A stretch of DNA of 64,000 nt from the NCBI GenBank assembly GCA_903842345.1, contig CAIMLR010000030.1, positions 96,349-160,348 of the forward strand, written 5' to 3'. Shown here one piece after another: positions 1 through 8,248 of this stretch; positions within the stretch are counted from its first letter, which is position 1, and each line of letters starts with the position of its first letter. A program made the position numbers and the translations under genes. Under the pieces are notes generated by a model. The model did no database searches. It had not been told where the DNA came from and saw nothing but the letters and a program-made list of their open reading frames with translations. Source of the DNA: an uncultured Myxococcales bacterium (lineage in GTDB: Bacteria > Myxococcota_A > UBA9042).

Positions 1-228
1 GCCATCGTGCCGTTTGCCACCCTGCCCGCGCTGACGCGTCACCTCTCGGTCGGCTACGGCCTGTTCGCGATGGTGACGAGCCTGTGGTTCCTGTGGAGCT
101 GCGTCACGCTGCTTCGCGGCAAGACCGACAAGCTCGCCCGCAAGACATTTTTCGCCTCGCTCTTGTACCTCCATGCTGTTTTCACGGCGATGATTGTCGA
201 CCTGATGATTCATCGCCCCATCGCTTGA
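1..228 (+). CDS. ctaB: Protoheme IX farnesyltransferase (haem O synthase), C-terminal part
   Basis: The frame is open from the window edge and ends in TGA at 226-228, so only the last 75 or so residues are visible. They hold a membrane segment, an Arg/Lys-rich loop (DKLARKTFFAS) and a last hydrophobic helix of the form LLYLHAVFTAMIVD, which matches the end of the UbiA-type haem O synthases, where LARK(L/T)F...YL is followed by the final helix. The enzyme farnesylates haem b for the oxidase encoded directly downstream; ctaC starts 24 bases later. The identification rests on this short tail plus context, because the catalytic Asp-rich motifs lie outside the window. Confidence 0.72.
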   Translation, partial: AIVPFATLPALTRHLSVGYGLFAMVTSLWFLWSCVTLLRGKTDKLARKTFFASLLYLHAVFTAMIVDLMIHRPIA

Positions 229-252
229 GTTGCCACAGAAGGAACGCCTCTG

Positions 253-1323
253 ATGTCCAACGCTCTACGCACGCTCTCCAAACGCCTGCCTTCGCTCGCT
301 TCAACCGCTATGCTCCTGCTCCTCGCAGGACTGGCGACGGCTTGCGACGAAGCGCATCCGCGCGACGCCTACGCCCATCCCGCCGGTGACGCCAGCGAGA
401 TCAGCGCCTGGTTCTACAATATGTACTTGGTGTTGGACACGATCATCTTCGTCGGCGTGCTCGCGGCGTTCTTCATCGCGCTCATCAAGTTCCGCAAGAA
501 GCCGGGCGACAACACGCTGCCGGAGCAGAGCTTTGGCGACCCGCGTCTGGAAATCGCCTGGACCATCGTCCCGACGCTGGTGGTGCTTGGCATCACGATT
601 CCGACGCTCGGCGGCTTGTTCGAGTTGGCGAAGCGCCCGGACCAGAACCAGAAGATCATCGACATCGAAGTCACCGGCAAGCAGTGGTGGTGGGAGCTGG
701 ACTACAAGAAGGAAGGCATCAACACCGGCAATGAAATGCACGTGGAAGTGGGTACGCAGGTCATGCTGCACCTGACTTCCGCGGACGTGATTCACGCCTG
801 GTGGGTGCCGCGCCTTTCCGGCAAGCGCGACGCCACGCCAGGTCGCAGCTATCCGCTGAACTTCCGCCCCAAGGAAGTGGGCAGCTTTGACGGCCAGTGC
901 GCGGAGTTGTGCGGCGCGAGCCACGCGCTCATGGGCATTCGGATCATCGTCCACCCCAAGGACGGTCCGGACAGCTACGAAAACTGGGTCAAGCACACCA
1001 AGGAAGTCGCCGCCAAGCCGACGACGCCCGCGGCGGAAGCCGGCCAGAAAGTCTTCATGGGCAAGGGCTGCGTGGCTTGCCACTCGATTTCAGGCGTCTC
1101 AGAACTGGCCGTGGGCGCGCGCTCGCGCACGTCTGGCCCGAACCTGACGCACGTGGGCAGCCGCGACTACATCGCCGCGCACACGCTCAAGAACACGCCG
1201 GAGAACATCGCCACGTGGGTCAAGAACCCGCAGGCGGTCAAGCCCGGCGCGCTGATGACGAACTTGGGCCTGACGGACCAGGAAGCCAAGGACGTCGCGG
1301 CGTTCCTGACGAGTCTCAAGTAG
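253..1323 (+). CDS. ctaC: Cytochrome c oxidase subunit II with fused cytochrome c domain
   Basis: 356 residues. A signal/lipoprotein-like N-terminus (LATAC, Cys31) is followed by two membrane helices (about 50-80 and 100-123) and a periplasmic cupredoxin domain. The CuA ligands are visible: His181 (DVIHAWW), Cys216, Glu218, Cys220, His224 and Met227 (CAELCGASHALM). The aromatic patch QWWWELDY at 144-151 is the usual electron entry point. A C-terminal cytochrome c follows, with CVACH at 273-277 and a probable distal Met335 (PGALM). Subunit II takes electrons from cytochrome c to CuA; the fused haem makes this a caa3-type subunit. It is the second gene of the operon and ctaD follows after 75 bases. 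Confidence 0.95.
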   Translation: MSNALRTLSKRLPSLASTAMLLLLAGLATACDEAHPRDAYAHPAGDASEISAWFYNMYLVLDTIIFVGVLAAFFIALIKFRKKPGDNTLPEQSFGDPRLEIAWTIVPTLVVLGITIPTLGGLFELAKRPDQNQKIIDIEVTGKQWWWELDYKKEGINTGNEMHVEVGTQVMLHLTSADVIHAWWVPRLSGKRDATPGRSYPLNFRPKEVGSFDGQCAELCGASHALMGIRIIVHPKDGPDSYENWVKHTKEVAAKPTTPAAEAGQKVFMGKGCVACHSISGVSELAVGARSRTSGPNLTHVGSRDYIAAHTLKNTPENIATWVKNPQAVKPGALMTNLGLTDQEAKDVAAFLTSLK

Positions 1324-1398
1324 TTGCACGGCCAAAAGCCAAGCAACGCAATACGAATCTTTCGGACCCTTTAGCAAGAATCGCCCCGGAGCAATCAC

Positions 1399-3249
1399 AT
1401 GGCATCCATCGCGGATTTCGCAGCGGCGCAGAAGCCCATCTACCACCAGGAACGGCCGAGCAAGACGGGCCTGATGGACTGGCTTACGACCGTCGATCAC
1501 AAGAAGATCGGCATTCTGTACGGCGGCGCCGGCCTGTTCTGGCTGCTGATCGGCGGCCTGGAAGCGCTGTTGTTCCGCATCCAGCTCGCCCGGCCGGATC
1601 AGCACATCTTCATCGGCGACACCTACAACGGCCTCGTGACGATGCACGCCACCACGATGGTGTTCCTCGCCGTCATGCCGATGATTGCCGGTTTCTCCAA
1701 CTACTTTGTGCCGCTGATGATCGGCGCGCGCGACGTCGCGTTCCCGCGTATGAACGCGTTTTCCTGGTGGACGTTCTTTGCCGGCTCGCTGACCATCAAC
1801 GCGTCCCTGCTCTTCTGCGGCGCGTTTCCCGCTGCGGGCTGGACCGGCTACGCGCCGCTCACCACCAAAGAATTCTCCGGCATGCCGATCGACTTCTGGT
1901 GGGCTGGCCTCACGCTCCTCGCCGTCTCGTCGATGGTCGCGGGCGTCAACTTCGTCGTCACGATCCTCAACCTGCGCGCGCCCGGCATGACGCTGATGCG
2001 CGTGCCGGTGCTGACGTGGATGATGCTCGTCATCCAGTTCCTGCTCGCGTTCTCGTTCCCGCCGGTCGCCGTGGGCCTCATCCTGCTGGCGTTTGACCGC
2101 ACGTTTGGCACCGTCTTCTACAGCACCGGCATGGGCGGCGATCCGCACCTGTGGCAGCACCTGTTCTGGCTGTTTGGTCACCCGGAAGTGTACGTGCTGA
2201 TCCTGCCGTCCATGGGCATCGTCTCGGAGATTCTCCCGGTCTTCACGCGCCGTCCGCTGTTTGGCCACCACGCGGTCATTTTCTCCGGCGTCTTCATCGG
2301 CTTCGTCGGCTTTGGCGTGTGGGGTCACCACATGTTCACCGCCGGCATGGGTCCCATCGCTGACGCTGCGTTTGCCTCGACGACCGCGATCGTCGCCATC
2401 CCGACCGGCGTCAAGATCTTCAATTGGATCGGGACGATGTACAACTCGAAGATGACGTTCCCGACGGCCATGCTGTTCGCGATCTCCTTCATCCCGATGT
2501 TCACGCTCGGCGGTCTGTCCGGCATGATGCACGCGAGCCCGCCGCTGGATCTCCAGCAGCACGACACGTACTTCGTCGTCGCGCACTTCCACTACGTTCT
2601 GGTGGGCGGCGCGCTTCAGGGTCTGTTCGCTGGCTTCTACTTCTACATGCCGAAGATCAGCGGCAAGATGCTCAACGAGACGCTCGGCAAGATCCACTTC
2701 TGGGTCTTCCTCATCGGCTTCAACGTCACGTTCTTCCCGATGCACTTGCTGGGCAACCACGGCATGCCGCGCCGCATCTACACGTATCCGGCCGATGCGG
2801 GTTGGAACACGGAGAACCTGCTCGCCACCGGCGGCGTGTTCCTGATGGCGGGCGCCACCCTGCTCTTCGTCTACAACCTCATCACGAGCTTGAAGAATGG
2901 CAAGGACGCGGGCTCGGACCCGTGGGACGCCAACACGCTCGAGTGGATGACCTCGTCGCCGCCGCCCGTGCACAACTTCGATTTCACGCCGGTCGTGCTC
3001 AGCGAGCGCCCGTTGTGGGACCACAAGTACACGCCCGGCATGGAGATTCCGGTTCCCGAGCAAGCTGAAGAGATTCACATGCCGTCGCCGTCCTGGCGGC
3101 CGATGTGGGTGTCCGCCTCTGCGGGCCTCATCATCGTCGGCCTCCTGACTTTCAGCGGCATCGCGGGCATCCCCGGCTGGCCGCTCTGCATCGTCGGCGC
3201 GCTCGGCGTCATCTTCAGCGTCTACGCTTGGGTGACTGAACCCGTCTAA
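1399..3249 (+). CDS. ctaD: Cytochrome c oxidase subunit I
   Basis: 616 residues, the catalytic haem a / haem a3-CuB subunit of an A-type haem-copper oxidase that reduces O2 and pumps protons. Visible motifs are GHPEVY (Glu of the D channel and the Tyr cross-linked to a CuB His), GHHMFT, PTGVKIF (K-channel Lys) and HDTYFVVAHFHYV (haem ligands). The D-channel entrance Asp is in GARDVAFPRMN. At 616 residues it is about 70 longer than mitochondrial-type subunit I: two further hydrophobic segments lie at the C-terminus (about 570-612). With the five-helix subunit III downstream, this is the Bacillus-like caa3 arrangement in which two subunit III helices sit on subunit I. GGAG lies about 10 bases before the ATG. 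Confidence 0.97.
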   Translation: MASIADFAAAQKPIYHQERPSKTGLMDWLTTVDHKKIGILYGGAGLFWLLIGGLEALLFRIQLARPDQHIFIGDTYNGLVTMHATTMVFLAVMPMIAGFSNYFVPLMIGARDVAFPRMNAFSWWTFFAGSLTINASLLFCGAFPAAGWTGYAPLTTKEFSGMPIDFWWAGLTLLAVSSMVAGVNFVVTILNLRAPGMTLMRVPVLTWMMLVIQFLLAFSFPPVAVGLILLAFDRTFGTVFYSTGMGGDPHLWQHLFWLFGHPEVYVLILPSMGIVSEILPVFTRRPLFGHHAVIFSGVFIGFVGFGVWGHHMFTAGMGPIADAAFASTTAIVAIPTGVKIFNWIGTMYNSKMTFPTAMLFAISFIPMFTLGGLSGMMHASPPLDLQQHDTYFVVAHFHYVLVGGALQGLFAGFYFYMPKISGKMLNETLGKIHFWVFLIGFNVTFFPMHLLGNHGMPRRIYTYPADAGWNTENLLATGGVFLMAGATLLFVYNLITSLKNGKDAGSDPWDANTLEWMTSSPPPVHNFDFTPVVLSERPLWDHKYTPGMEIPVPEQAEEIHMPSPSWRPMWVSASAGLIIVGLLTFSGIAGIPGWPLCIVGALGVIFSVYAWVTEPV

Positions 3250-3287
3250 ATCTTTCGCGTCTTTACCTGATCGCACGAGAGGCACGC

Positions 3288-3941
3288 ATGTCCGCCCACG
3301 CAGATACTTTGACCCACGATTCGCACGCGGCCGACGGCCACGGCGCGCTGTCGGAGAACAACTTCCTCGGCCTGCCCAACATCAAACTGGCGATGTGGGC
3401 GTTTCTCGGCTCCGAGTGCATGTTCTTCGGCTCGCTGATCGGCACGTACTTCTTCTATCACGGCAACAGCCTGTCCGGCCCGCTGCCCAAGGACGTCTTC
3501 TCCATCGGCATCACGTCGATCTCGACGTTCCTGCTGCTGATGTCGTCCGTGACCATGGCGCTGGGCGTGGACGCGATGCGCCAGCAGAAGCCGATGCGGG
3601 CGCGCACGTTCATCCTCCTCACCGCCGCGTTGGGCGCGTGCTTCGTCGGCTTCCAGGTCGTCGAATTCCACGAGTTCTACACGGAGAAGCACCTGATCTT
3701 CGCGGGTCCCAACGCGTCGCTCTTTGGCTCCACGTTCTACACGATGACCGGCTTCCACGGCACGCACGTCACCGTCGGCGTGATTTGGCTGCTGATCATG
3801 TCCGTGCTCATCACCAAGAAAAAGCTCGTGCCCGGCAAGGAAGCCGTCAACGTTGAGGTCATGGGCCTCTACTGGCACTTCGTCGACATCGTCTGGATCG
3901 TCATCTTCACGTTCGTTTACCTTCTGGAGTTCCTCAAATGA
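3288..3941 (+). CDS. ctaE: Cytochrome c oxidase subunit III
   Basis: 217 residues with five predicted membrane helices, the short form of subunit III. Family motifs are FLGSECMFFGSL near the N-terminus, VEFHEFYTE, FYTMTGFHGTHVTVG and the C-terminal YWHFVDIVWIVIF. The subunit stabilises the subunit I core and the proton uptake path and has no redox centre. The stop codon overlaps the ATG of the subunit IV/cytochrome c gene by four bases (ATGA), which suggests translational coupling. The His-rich N-terminus (HADTLTHDSHAADGHG) is of unknown significance, but the next protein also starts with a His-rich stretch. Confidence 0.95.
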   Translation: MSAHADTLTHDSHAADGHGALSENNFLGLPNIKLAMWAFLGSECMFFGSLIGTYFFYHGNSLSGPLPKDVFSIGITSISTFLLLMSSVTMALGVDAMRQQKPMRARTFILLTAALGACFVGFQVVEFHEFYTEKHLIFAGPNASLFGSTFYTMTGFHGTHVTVGVIWLLIMSVLITKKKLVPGKEAVNVEVMGLYWHFVDIVWIVIFTFVYLLEFLK

Positions 3942-4687
3942 GCCACGGGCACGATTCGCACGAGCTGCCACACTCGCATCAGAAGCAATACATCATTCTC
4001 GGCGTCGTCCTGTCGATCGTGACGTTCATCGAGCTCGGCATTCCGCTTATCAAAGGCGTGCCGGAGCTGTGGACGGCGGCCAAGGAAGTCTGGGCGCCGC
4101 TGCTCGTGGTCCTGTCGATCTTCAAGTTCGGCGCGGTCGTGGGCGACTTCATGCACCTGCGGACGGACTTGACGCTGTACAAGATCCTGTTCGTGTCGCC
4201 GCTGTTCCTGGCGATGTTCAGCTTCTTCGCCATCGGCTCGCTGTCGGTTGTGCACTTCCATCCGTTCGGCAAGGGCTACGCGATTACGGCGCAGGACCTC
4301 GCGGACGGCTACGTGCCGCCGACCACGGGCGCAACGGCTGAACCGCCGCTCGCGGACGACAAGTTTGAAGCGGCGTTTGCGGATGCGCAGAAGACGAGCT
4401 TTGCCAAGGGCAAAGAGACCTTCACCGCGAGCTGCGCCAGCTGCCACCGCGCGGACGGCGGCGGCATGCCCGGCTTGGGCGTGAACCTCTCAGATGACTG
4501 CTACAAGCACGGCGGCAAGATCGCTGCGCTCTACACGACAATCGCCAAGGGTGTCAGCGGCACCGCGATGCCGGCTTGGCAGAACAGCATGGACTCTGAG
4601 AAGATGCGCCAGGTCGCCTACTACGTCCGCAGCCTGAAGGGCACGAACGTCGCCGGCGGCAAAGAATGCGAAGGCCCCAAGGAATAG
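3938..4687 (+). CDS. Oxidase subunit IV fused to a CcoP-like cytochrome c
   Basis: 249 residues. Residues 1-110 form a prokaryotic COX4-type domain with three membrane helices and the motif FMHLRTDLTLYK; its N-terminus is His-rich. Residues 140-249 form a mono-haem cytochrome c: CASCH at 166-170, YKHGG at 189-193, and distal Met211 in GTAMPAW. This C-terminal domain resembles the second haem domain of CcoP from cbb3 oxidases (the form GxxMPAW...V..YV.SL). With subunit II, the complex would carry two cytochrome c domains. Both halves are clear family matches. The fusion itself is unusual and is not a sequencing join, since the reading frame is continuous across the linker. Confidence 0.9.
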   Translation: MSHGHDSHELPHSHQKQYIILGVVLSIVTFIELGIPLIKGVPELWTAAKEVWAPLLVVLSIFKFGAVVGDFMHLRTDLTLYKILFVSPLFLAMFSFFAIGSLSVVHFHPFGKGYAITAQDLADGYVPPTTGATAEPPLADDKFEAAFADAQKTSFAKGKETFTASCASCHRADGGGMPGLGVNLSDDCYKHGGKIAALYTTIAKGVSGTAMPAWQNSMDSEKMRQVAYYVRSLKGTNVAGGKECEGPKE

Positions 4688-4734
4688 CGCCTCGCATCCT
4701 GGTCCGCAGCGATTTGACCCAGCAGGAACTCGAC

Positions 4735-5733
4735 ATGGTTTGGCAAGCGCGCACCCGGAACCTCCAGCCTTTGCTGGCGGCGCTGTGTGCGCTGTTTGTC
4801 CCGTCGCTGGCGTTTGGCCACCCTTCCGGGCTGCCCGCGCTGCGCGAACGCGCCGACTTCGTGTTGGACAACGCCCACAGTTGGGTCATCTGGGAAGTCC
4901 ACGAGAGCCTCGTCATCGGCACGGTCCTCGTCGTGGCGCTCTACACCTGGGCCATCGGTCCGGGTCGCCGCAAATACGGCTGGAGCGACACGCCGGCGAG
5001 TCCCAAGCAGCGCGGCCTTTTCTACGGCACGATGCTGATGATGTACCTGACCCTGGACGGTCCGCTGCATCACCTCGCGGACGAGCTGCTCTTCTCCGCG
5101 CACATGGCGCAGCACATGATCCTGCAGCTCATCTGGGCGCCGCTGGTTGTCATCTCCGTGCCGGTGTGGCTGTGGGAGGCGATGCTCCGCCCGCGGCCGA
5201 TCCACGCTGCGGCGCGGTTCTTCTCGCGGCCGATGACGGCGTTCGTGACCTACAACGGCATCGTGTTTGGCTGGCACGTCCCGCAGATGTACAACCTCGC
5301 GCTGACGCAGCACAACTTCCACATCGTCCAGCACCTGATGTTCATGTCGTCCGCGGTGCTGATGTGGTGGGTCATGATTGCGCCGGTCGCGGAATTCCGC
5401 GCGACGTACCAGAAGCGCATGGTCTTCATCCTGGCAAACATGCTGGCGATGAAGGTGCTGGGCCTCATCATCAGCTTGTCCGATGAAGTGCTGTACACGT
5501 TCTACCTGTCGCAGCCGCGGGCCTGGGGCCTGGACGCGCTGGGCGACCAGCAGCTCGGCGGCATGTTGATGTGGCTCCCGGGCGGCGGTCTGCTGTGGGC
5601 GGGCCTCGGTCGCGTGTGGTGGCAGTGGGTCCGCTCGGGCACGCCGGCAAAAGGCACGACGGGCATTGCGGCCATCGACAACGCGCGCGCCGCACGTCTC
5701 AAGCTGGCGGAGGCGACGCCGTCGGCCGAGTAA
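4735..5733 (+). CDS. ctaG: CtaG-type cytochrome c oxidase assembly protein (caa3_CtaG family)
   Basis: 332 residues. The ATG at 4735 is preferred to an upstream start because AGGA precedes it and a signal-like hydrophobic stretch (LLAALCALFVPSLAFG) follows at once. About seven membrane helices are predicted. Family signatures are HMAQHM in the middle, GWHVPQMYNLAL and HIVQHLMFMSSAVLMWW. CtaG proteins of this Bacillus-type family are needed for assembly of caa3 oxidase, probably in CuB delivery; they are unrelated to the Cox11-type CtaG. The gene lies between the structural subunits and other assembly genes of the operon. Confidence 0.9.
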   Translation: MVWQARTRNLQPLLAALCALFVPSLAFGHPSGLPALRERADFVLDNAHSWVIWEVHESLVIGTVLVVALYTWAIGPGRRKYGWSDTPASPKQRGLFYGTMLMMYLTLDGPLHHLADELLFSAHMAQHMILQLIWAPLVVISVPVWLWEAMLRPRPIHAAARFFSRPMTAFVTYNGIVFGWHVPQMYNLALTQHNFHIVQHLMFMSSAVLMWWVMIAPVAEFRATYQKRMVFILANMLAMKVLGLIISLSDEVLYTFYLSQPRAWGLDALGDQQLGGMLMWLPGGGLLWAGLGRVWWQWVRSGTPAKGTTGIAAIDNARAARLKLAEATPSAE

Positions 5734-5742
5734 GGAATGGGA

Positions 5743-6279
5743 ATGAAGCGGATGTACCTGGCAATGTGGGCGATCGCGTCGGCGACCGCGTGCGGGAAAG
5801 ACGCTGCGAAGGCGGAGCCCGCTGCTGCGGTTGCGCCGTCGAATGCCGCTCCGGTTGCGCCGGCCCTTGCGGCACCTTTGCCGGTCGCGGCCTCGCCCGC
5901 TGCCGCCTTGCCCGCCGCCGCGACGCCGAGTCAGGCCGTCGCGCTCACGGCGACGGGCGAGCACTACGCGGTGAAATGGCAGTTCGCCCGGCCCAAGGTC
6001 GGAGAACTGTTCGCGGTTGACCTGACGCTGACCGACCTGGCCGGCAAGCCGATCGCCAGCCCGACGCTCAAGATCGACGCGACAATGCCCGCGCATGGCC
6101 ACGGGATGATGACCGATCCCGAGCTGAAACAGACCGGGCCGACGCGCTGGCATGCGGAAGGCCTGAAGCTGCACATGCACGGCGCGTGGCAGTTCGAGGC
6201 GCGCGTGGAAAGCGCGGGCATCAAGGAACGGCTGACCGCGGCGTATGAGCAGGCGCCCGCCGCGGCGGATGGGCTGTGA
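5743..6279 (+). CDS. FixH/YtkA-like lipoprotein
   Basis: 178 residues from the ATG at 5743, chosen because AAGGA at 5732-5736 is six bases upstream; an ATG at 5737 directly abuts that site. A short signal with a lipobox-like ATAC (Cys13) is followed by an Ala/Pro linker (about 15-55) and a beta-rich domain. The motif KIDATMPAHGHGM and the later LHMHGAWQFEARVE are typical of FixH/YtkA-like domains, whose Met/His clusters suggest copper handling. FixH usually sits with cbb3 oxidase genes, so its place in an aa3-type operon suggests a role in copper insertion. The function is inferred from fold motifs and context. Confidence 0.72.
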   Translation: MKRMYLAMWAIASATACGKDAAKAEPAAAVAPSNAAPVAPALAAPLPVAASPAAALPAAATPSQAVALTATGEHYAVKWQFARPKVGELFAVDLTLTDLAGKPIASPTLKIDATMPAHGHGMMTDPELKQTGPTRWHAEGLKLHMHGAWQFEARVESAGIKERLTAAYEQAPAAADGL

Positions 6280-7643
6280 GAACGTCGCGAACCGCCGCTG
6301 CGCCCGCATCGCGGAGTGCGTGCGGCTTCGGCCGCCCTTGGGGCCGGCAATGGGCCATCGCCGCCGTGACCGGATGCTTCGCCGTCGGGTGTTCCAGCCC
6401 GCCGCAGCCTGACGCCAATCGCCCCTGGACCGCCGCCGAGCGCGCCCTCCTGGGCAGCCTCACGCCAATTCCATCCTTGCCGCCGAGTCCGGGCAACCGC
6501 GTCGCCGACGATCCGGTCGCGGTCAATCTGGGTCACGTGCTGTTTTTTGACACCGGGCTGTCCGCCAACGGCAAAGTGGCCTGCGCGACCTGCCACGTGC
6601 CGGAGAAGTGGTTCACGGACCGCCTGCCGCTCGCGCAGGGCGTGGGCCAGGCGGGCCGCAATGCGCCGACGTTGATCGGCACGCAGTGGCTGCCGTACCT
6701 CTTCCACGATGGCCGCAAGGACAGCCTGTGGGCGCAGGCGCTGGGGCCGATGGAGGCCGAAGTCGAGCATGGGTTTGACCGCCTCGCGCTGGCCCACCGC
6801 ATCGCCAAGCACTACCGCCAGCCCTACGAGCAGCTCTTTGGCCCGCTGCCGCCGCTGGACGACCTCACGCGCTTTCCGCCGCACGCGCGGCCGGTGCCGT
6901 TCCAGAGCAACCATCCCCATCACGTCGCTTGGCTGGCCATGGCGGACGCGGATCGCATGGCGGTGAACGCGGTGCTGGCCAACTTCGGCAAAGCCATCGA
7001 GGCCTATGAGCGCAAGCTGGTGCCGCGCGAAGCGCCATTTGACCGGTATGCCCGCAAATTTCTCGCTGGCGATCCGACTGCCGCCCAGGAAATTTCCCCG
7101 GCGTCGCAGCGCGGATTGCGCGACTTCATCGGCCGCGCACAGTGCGTCAATTGCCACAACGGTCCGCTGTTCACCGATCGCGGCTTCCACAACCTCGGCT
7201 TGCCGCGCGTTCCTGGCCAGACCGGCGTGGACGTCGGCCGATCCCTCGGCGCGCAGAGCGTCAAGGCCGACGACTTCCGCTGCGGCTCTGTCTTCAGCGA
7301 CACGCAGCGCTGCGAGGAGCTGCGCTTCCTGAATCCGCGCTTTGAGGATTTTCTGGGCGCGTTCAAGACCCCGACGCTGCGCAACGTCGCCCAGACCGCG
7401 CCGTACATGCACAACGGCCAATTCGCGACGCTGAATGACGTCCTGGCGTTCTACCGCACGCTGCCCGAGGCGGCGCAGGTCGGGCATCGCGAGCTGGTGC
7501 TGACGCTGCTGGACCCGGCCGTGAGTCAGTCCGACCTCGTGGCGTTCCTGGAGACCTTGACCGGGCCGCTGCCGGACGGGCAATGGCTGCATCCGCCGCA
7601 GCCCATACCGCCGCCCGATGCGATGACGGGGACAACGCCATGA
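6276..7643 (+). CDS. Dihaem cytochrome c peroxidase / MauG-family protein
   Basis: 455 residues; the GTG start overlaps the preceding stop (GTGA). A signal with a lipobox-like VGCSS (Cys39) precedes two haem c sites: CATCH at 103-107 and CVNCH at 290-294. The family spacing and motifs are present: FFDTGLSANGKVAC before the first haem, NAPTLIGTQW after it, and FKTPTLRNVAQTAPYMHNG (Met378) near the end. Members reduce H2O2 or oxidise a partner protein. In this operon it could remove peroxide near the oxidase or act on an oxidase component; the sequence does not decide which. The next gene overlaps it by four bases. Confidence 0.9.
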   Translation: MRTSRTAAAPASRSACGFGRPWGRQWAIAAVTGCFAVGCSSPPQPDANRPWTAAERALLGSLTPIPSLPPSPGNRVADDPVAVNLGHVLFFDTGLSANGKVACATCHVPEKWFTDRLPLAQGVGQAGRNAPTLIGTQWLPYLFHDGRKDSLWAQALGPMEAEVEHGFDRLALAHRIAKHYRQPYEQLFGPLPPLDDLTRFPPHARPVPFQSNHPHHVAWLAMADADRMAVNAVLANFGKAIEAYERKLVPREAPFDRYARKFLAGDPTAAQEISPASQRGLRDFIGRAQCVNCHNGPLFTDRGFHNLGLPRVPGQTGVDVGRSLGAQSVKADDFRCGSVFSDTQRCEELRFLNPRFEDFLGAFKTPTLRNVAQTAPYMHNGQFATLNDVLAFYRTLPEAAQVGHRELVLTLLDPAVSQSDLVAFLETLTGPLPDGQWLHPPQPIPPPDAMTGTTP

Positions 7644-8248
7644 AGCGACTGCTGCTCCTGCTGCTCACACTCGCTGCCTGCCGCACGCCGCCGGAGCTGG
7701 ACGACCTGGGGACGCTGCCGCCTTGGCAGATGACGGACCAGACCGGCAAGCCGATTGGCTCCGCGACCCTGCGCGGCAAACCTTGGGTCGCGAATTTCCT
7801 GTTCACGTCGTGCGCGAGTTCCTGTCCGCCGCTGGCGCGCGCGACCGAGCGCCTCCAGGAGCTCGTCCGCGCGTGGCAGCCCAAGGACGGCGCTCCGCTG
7901 GCGCGCATCGTGTCGATCAGCGTGGATCCGGAGAGCGACACGCCGGCGCGGCTGACCGAGTGGGGGCGCGAGTACAAGAACGACCCGCGGCTCTGGGCGC
8001 TGGCGACCGGGCCGTATGAGGCGATGGAGACGCTCGTAGTTGGCGGTTTCATGCAGCCCATCATCCGGAAAGATCGCCAGCCGGGCCAGCCTGCCCCGGA
8101 CGCGCCGACGCCGATTGACACCGCGCACAGCGTGCGGTTTGTGCTTGTCGACGGCCACGGTCACTTGCGCGGCTTGTTTGAAAAAAATGCAGCGTCGCTG
8201 GCCAAGCTCAACGCGGCGCTGCAGTACCTGGCCGAGGAATCCCGATGA
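7640..8248 (+). CDS. SCO1/SenC-family copper chaperone lipoprotein
   Basis: 202 residues from the ATG at 7640, which overlaps the previous stop as ATGA; a longer upstream frame lacks a plausible start. A signal peptide ends in LAAC (Cys14 lipobox). The thioredoxin-like domain carries the SCO copper site: Cys58 and Cys62 in FTSCASSCPPL, and His163 in DTAHSVRFVLVD. ISVDPESDTP is also characteristic. SCO proteins load copper into the CuA site of subunit II. An insertion around 140-160 (Pro/Asp-rich) is longer than in compact homologues. It overlaps the SURF1 gene by four bases, so both are probably translated together. Confidence 0.93.
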   Translation: MKRLLLLLLTLAACRTPPELDDLGTLPPWQMTDQTGKPIGSATLRGKPWVANFLFTSCASSCPPLARATERLQELVRAWQPKDGAPLARIVSISVDPESDTPARLTEWGREYKNDPRLWALATGPYEAMETLVVGGFMQPIIRKDRQPGQPAPDAPTPIDTAHSVRFVLVDGHGHLRGLFEKNAASLAKLNAALQYLAEESR

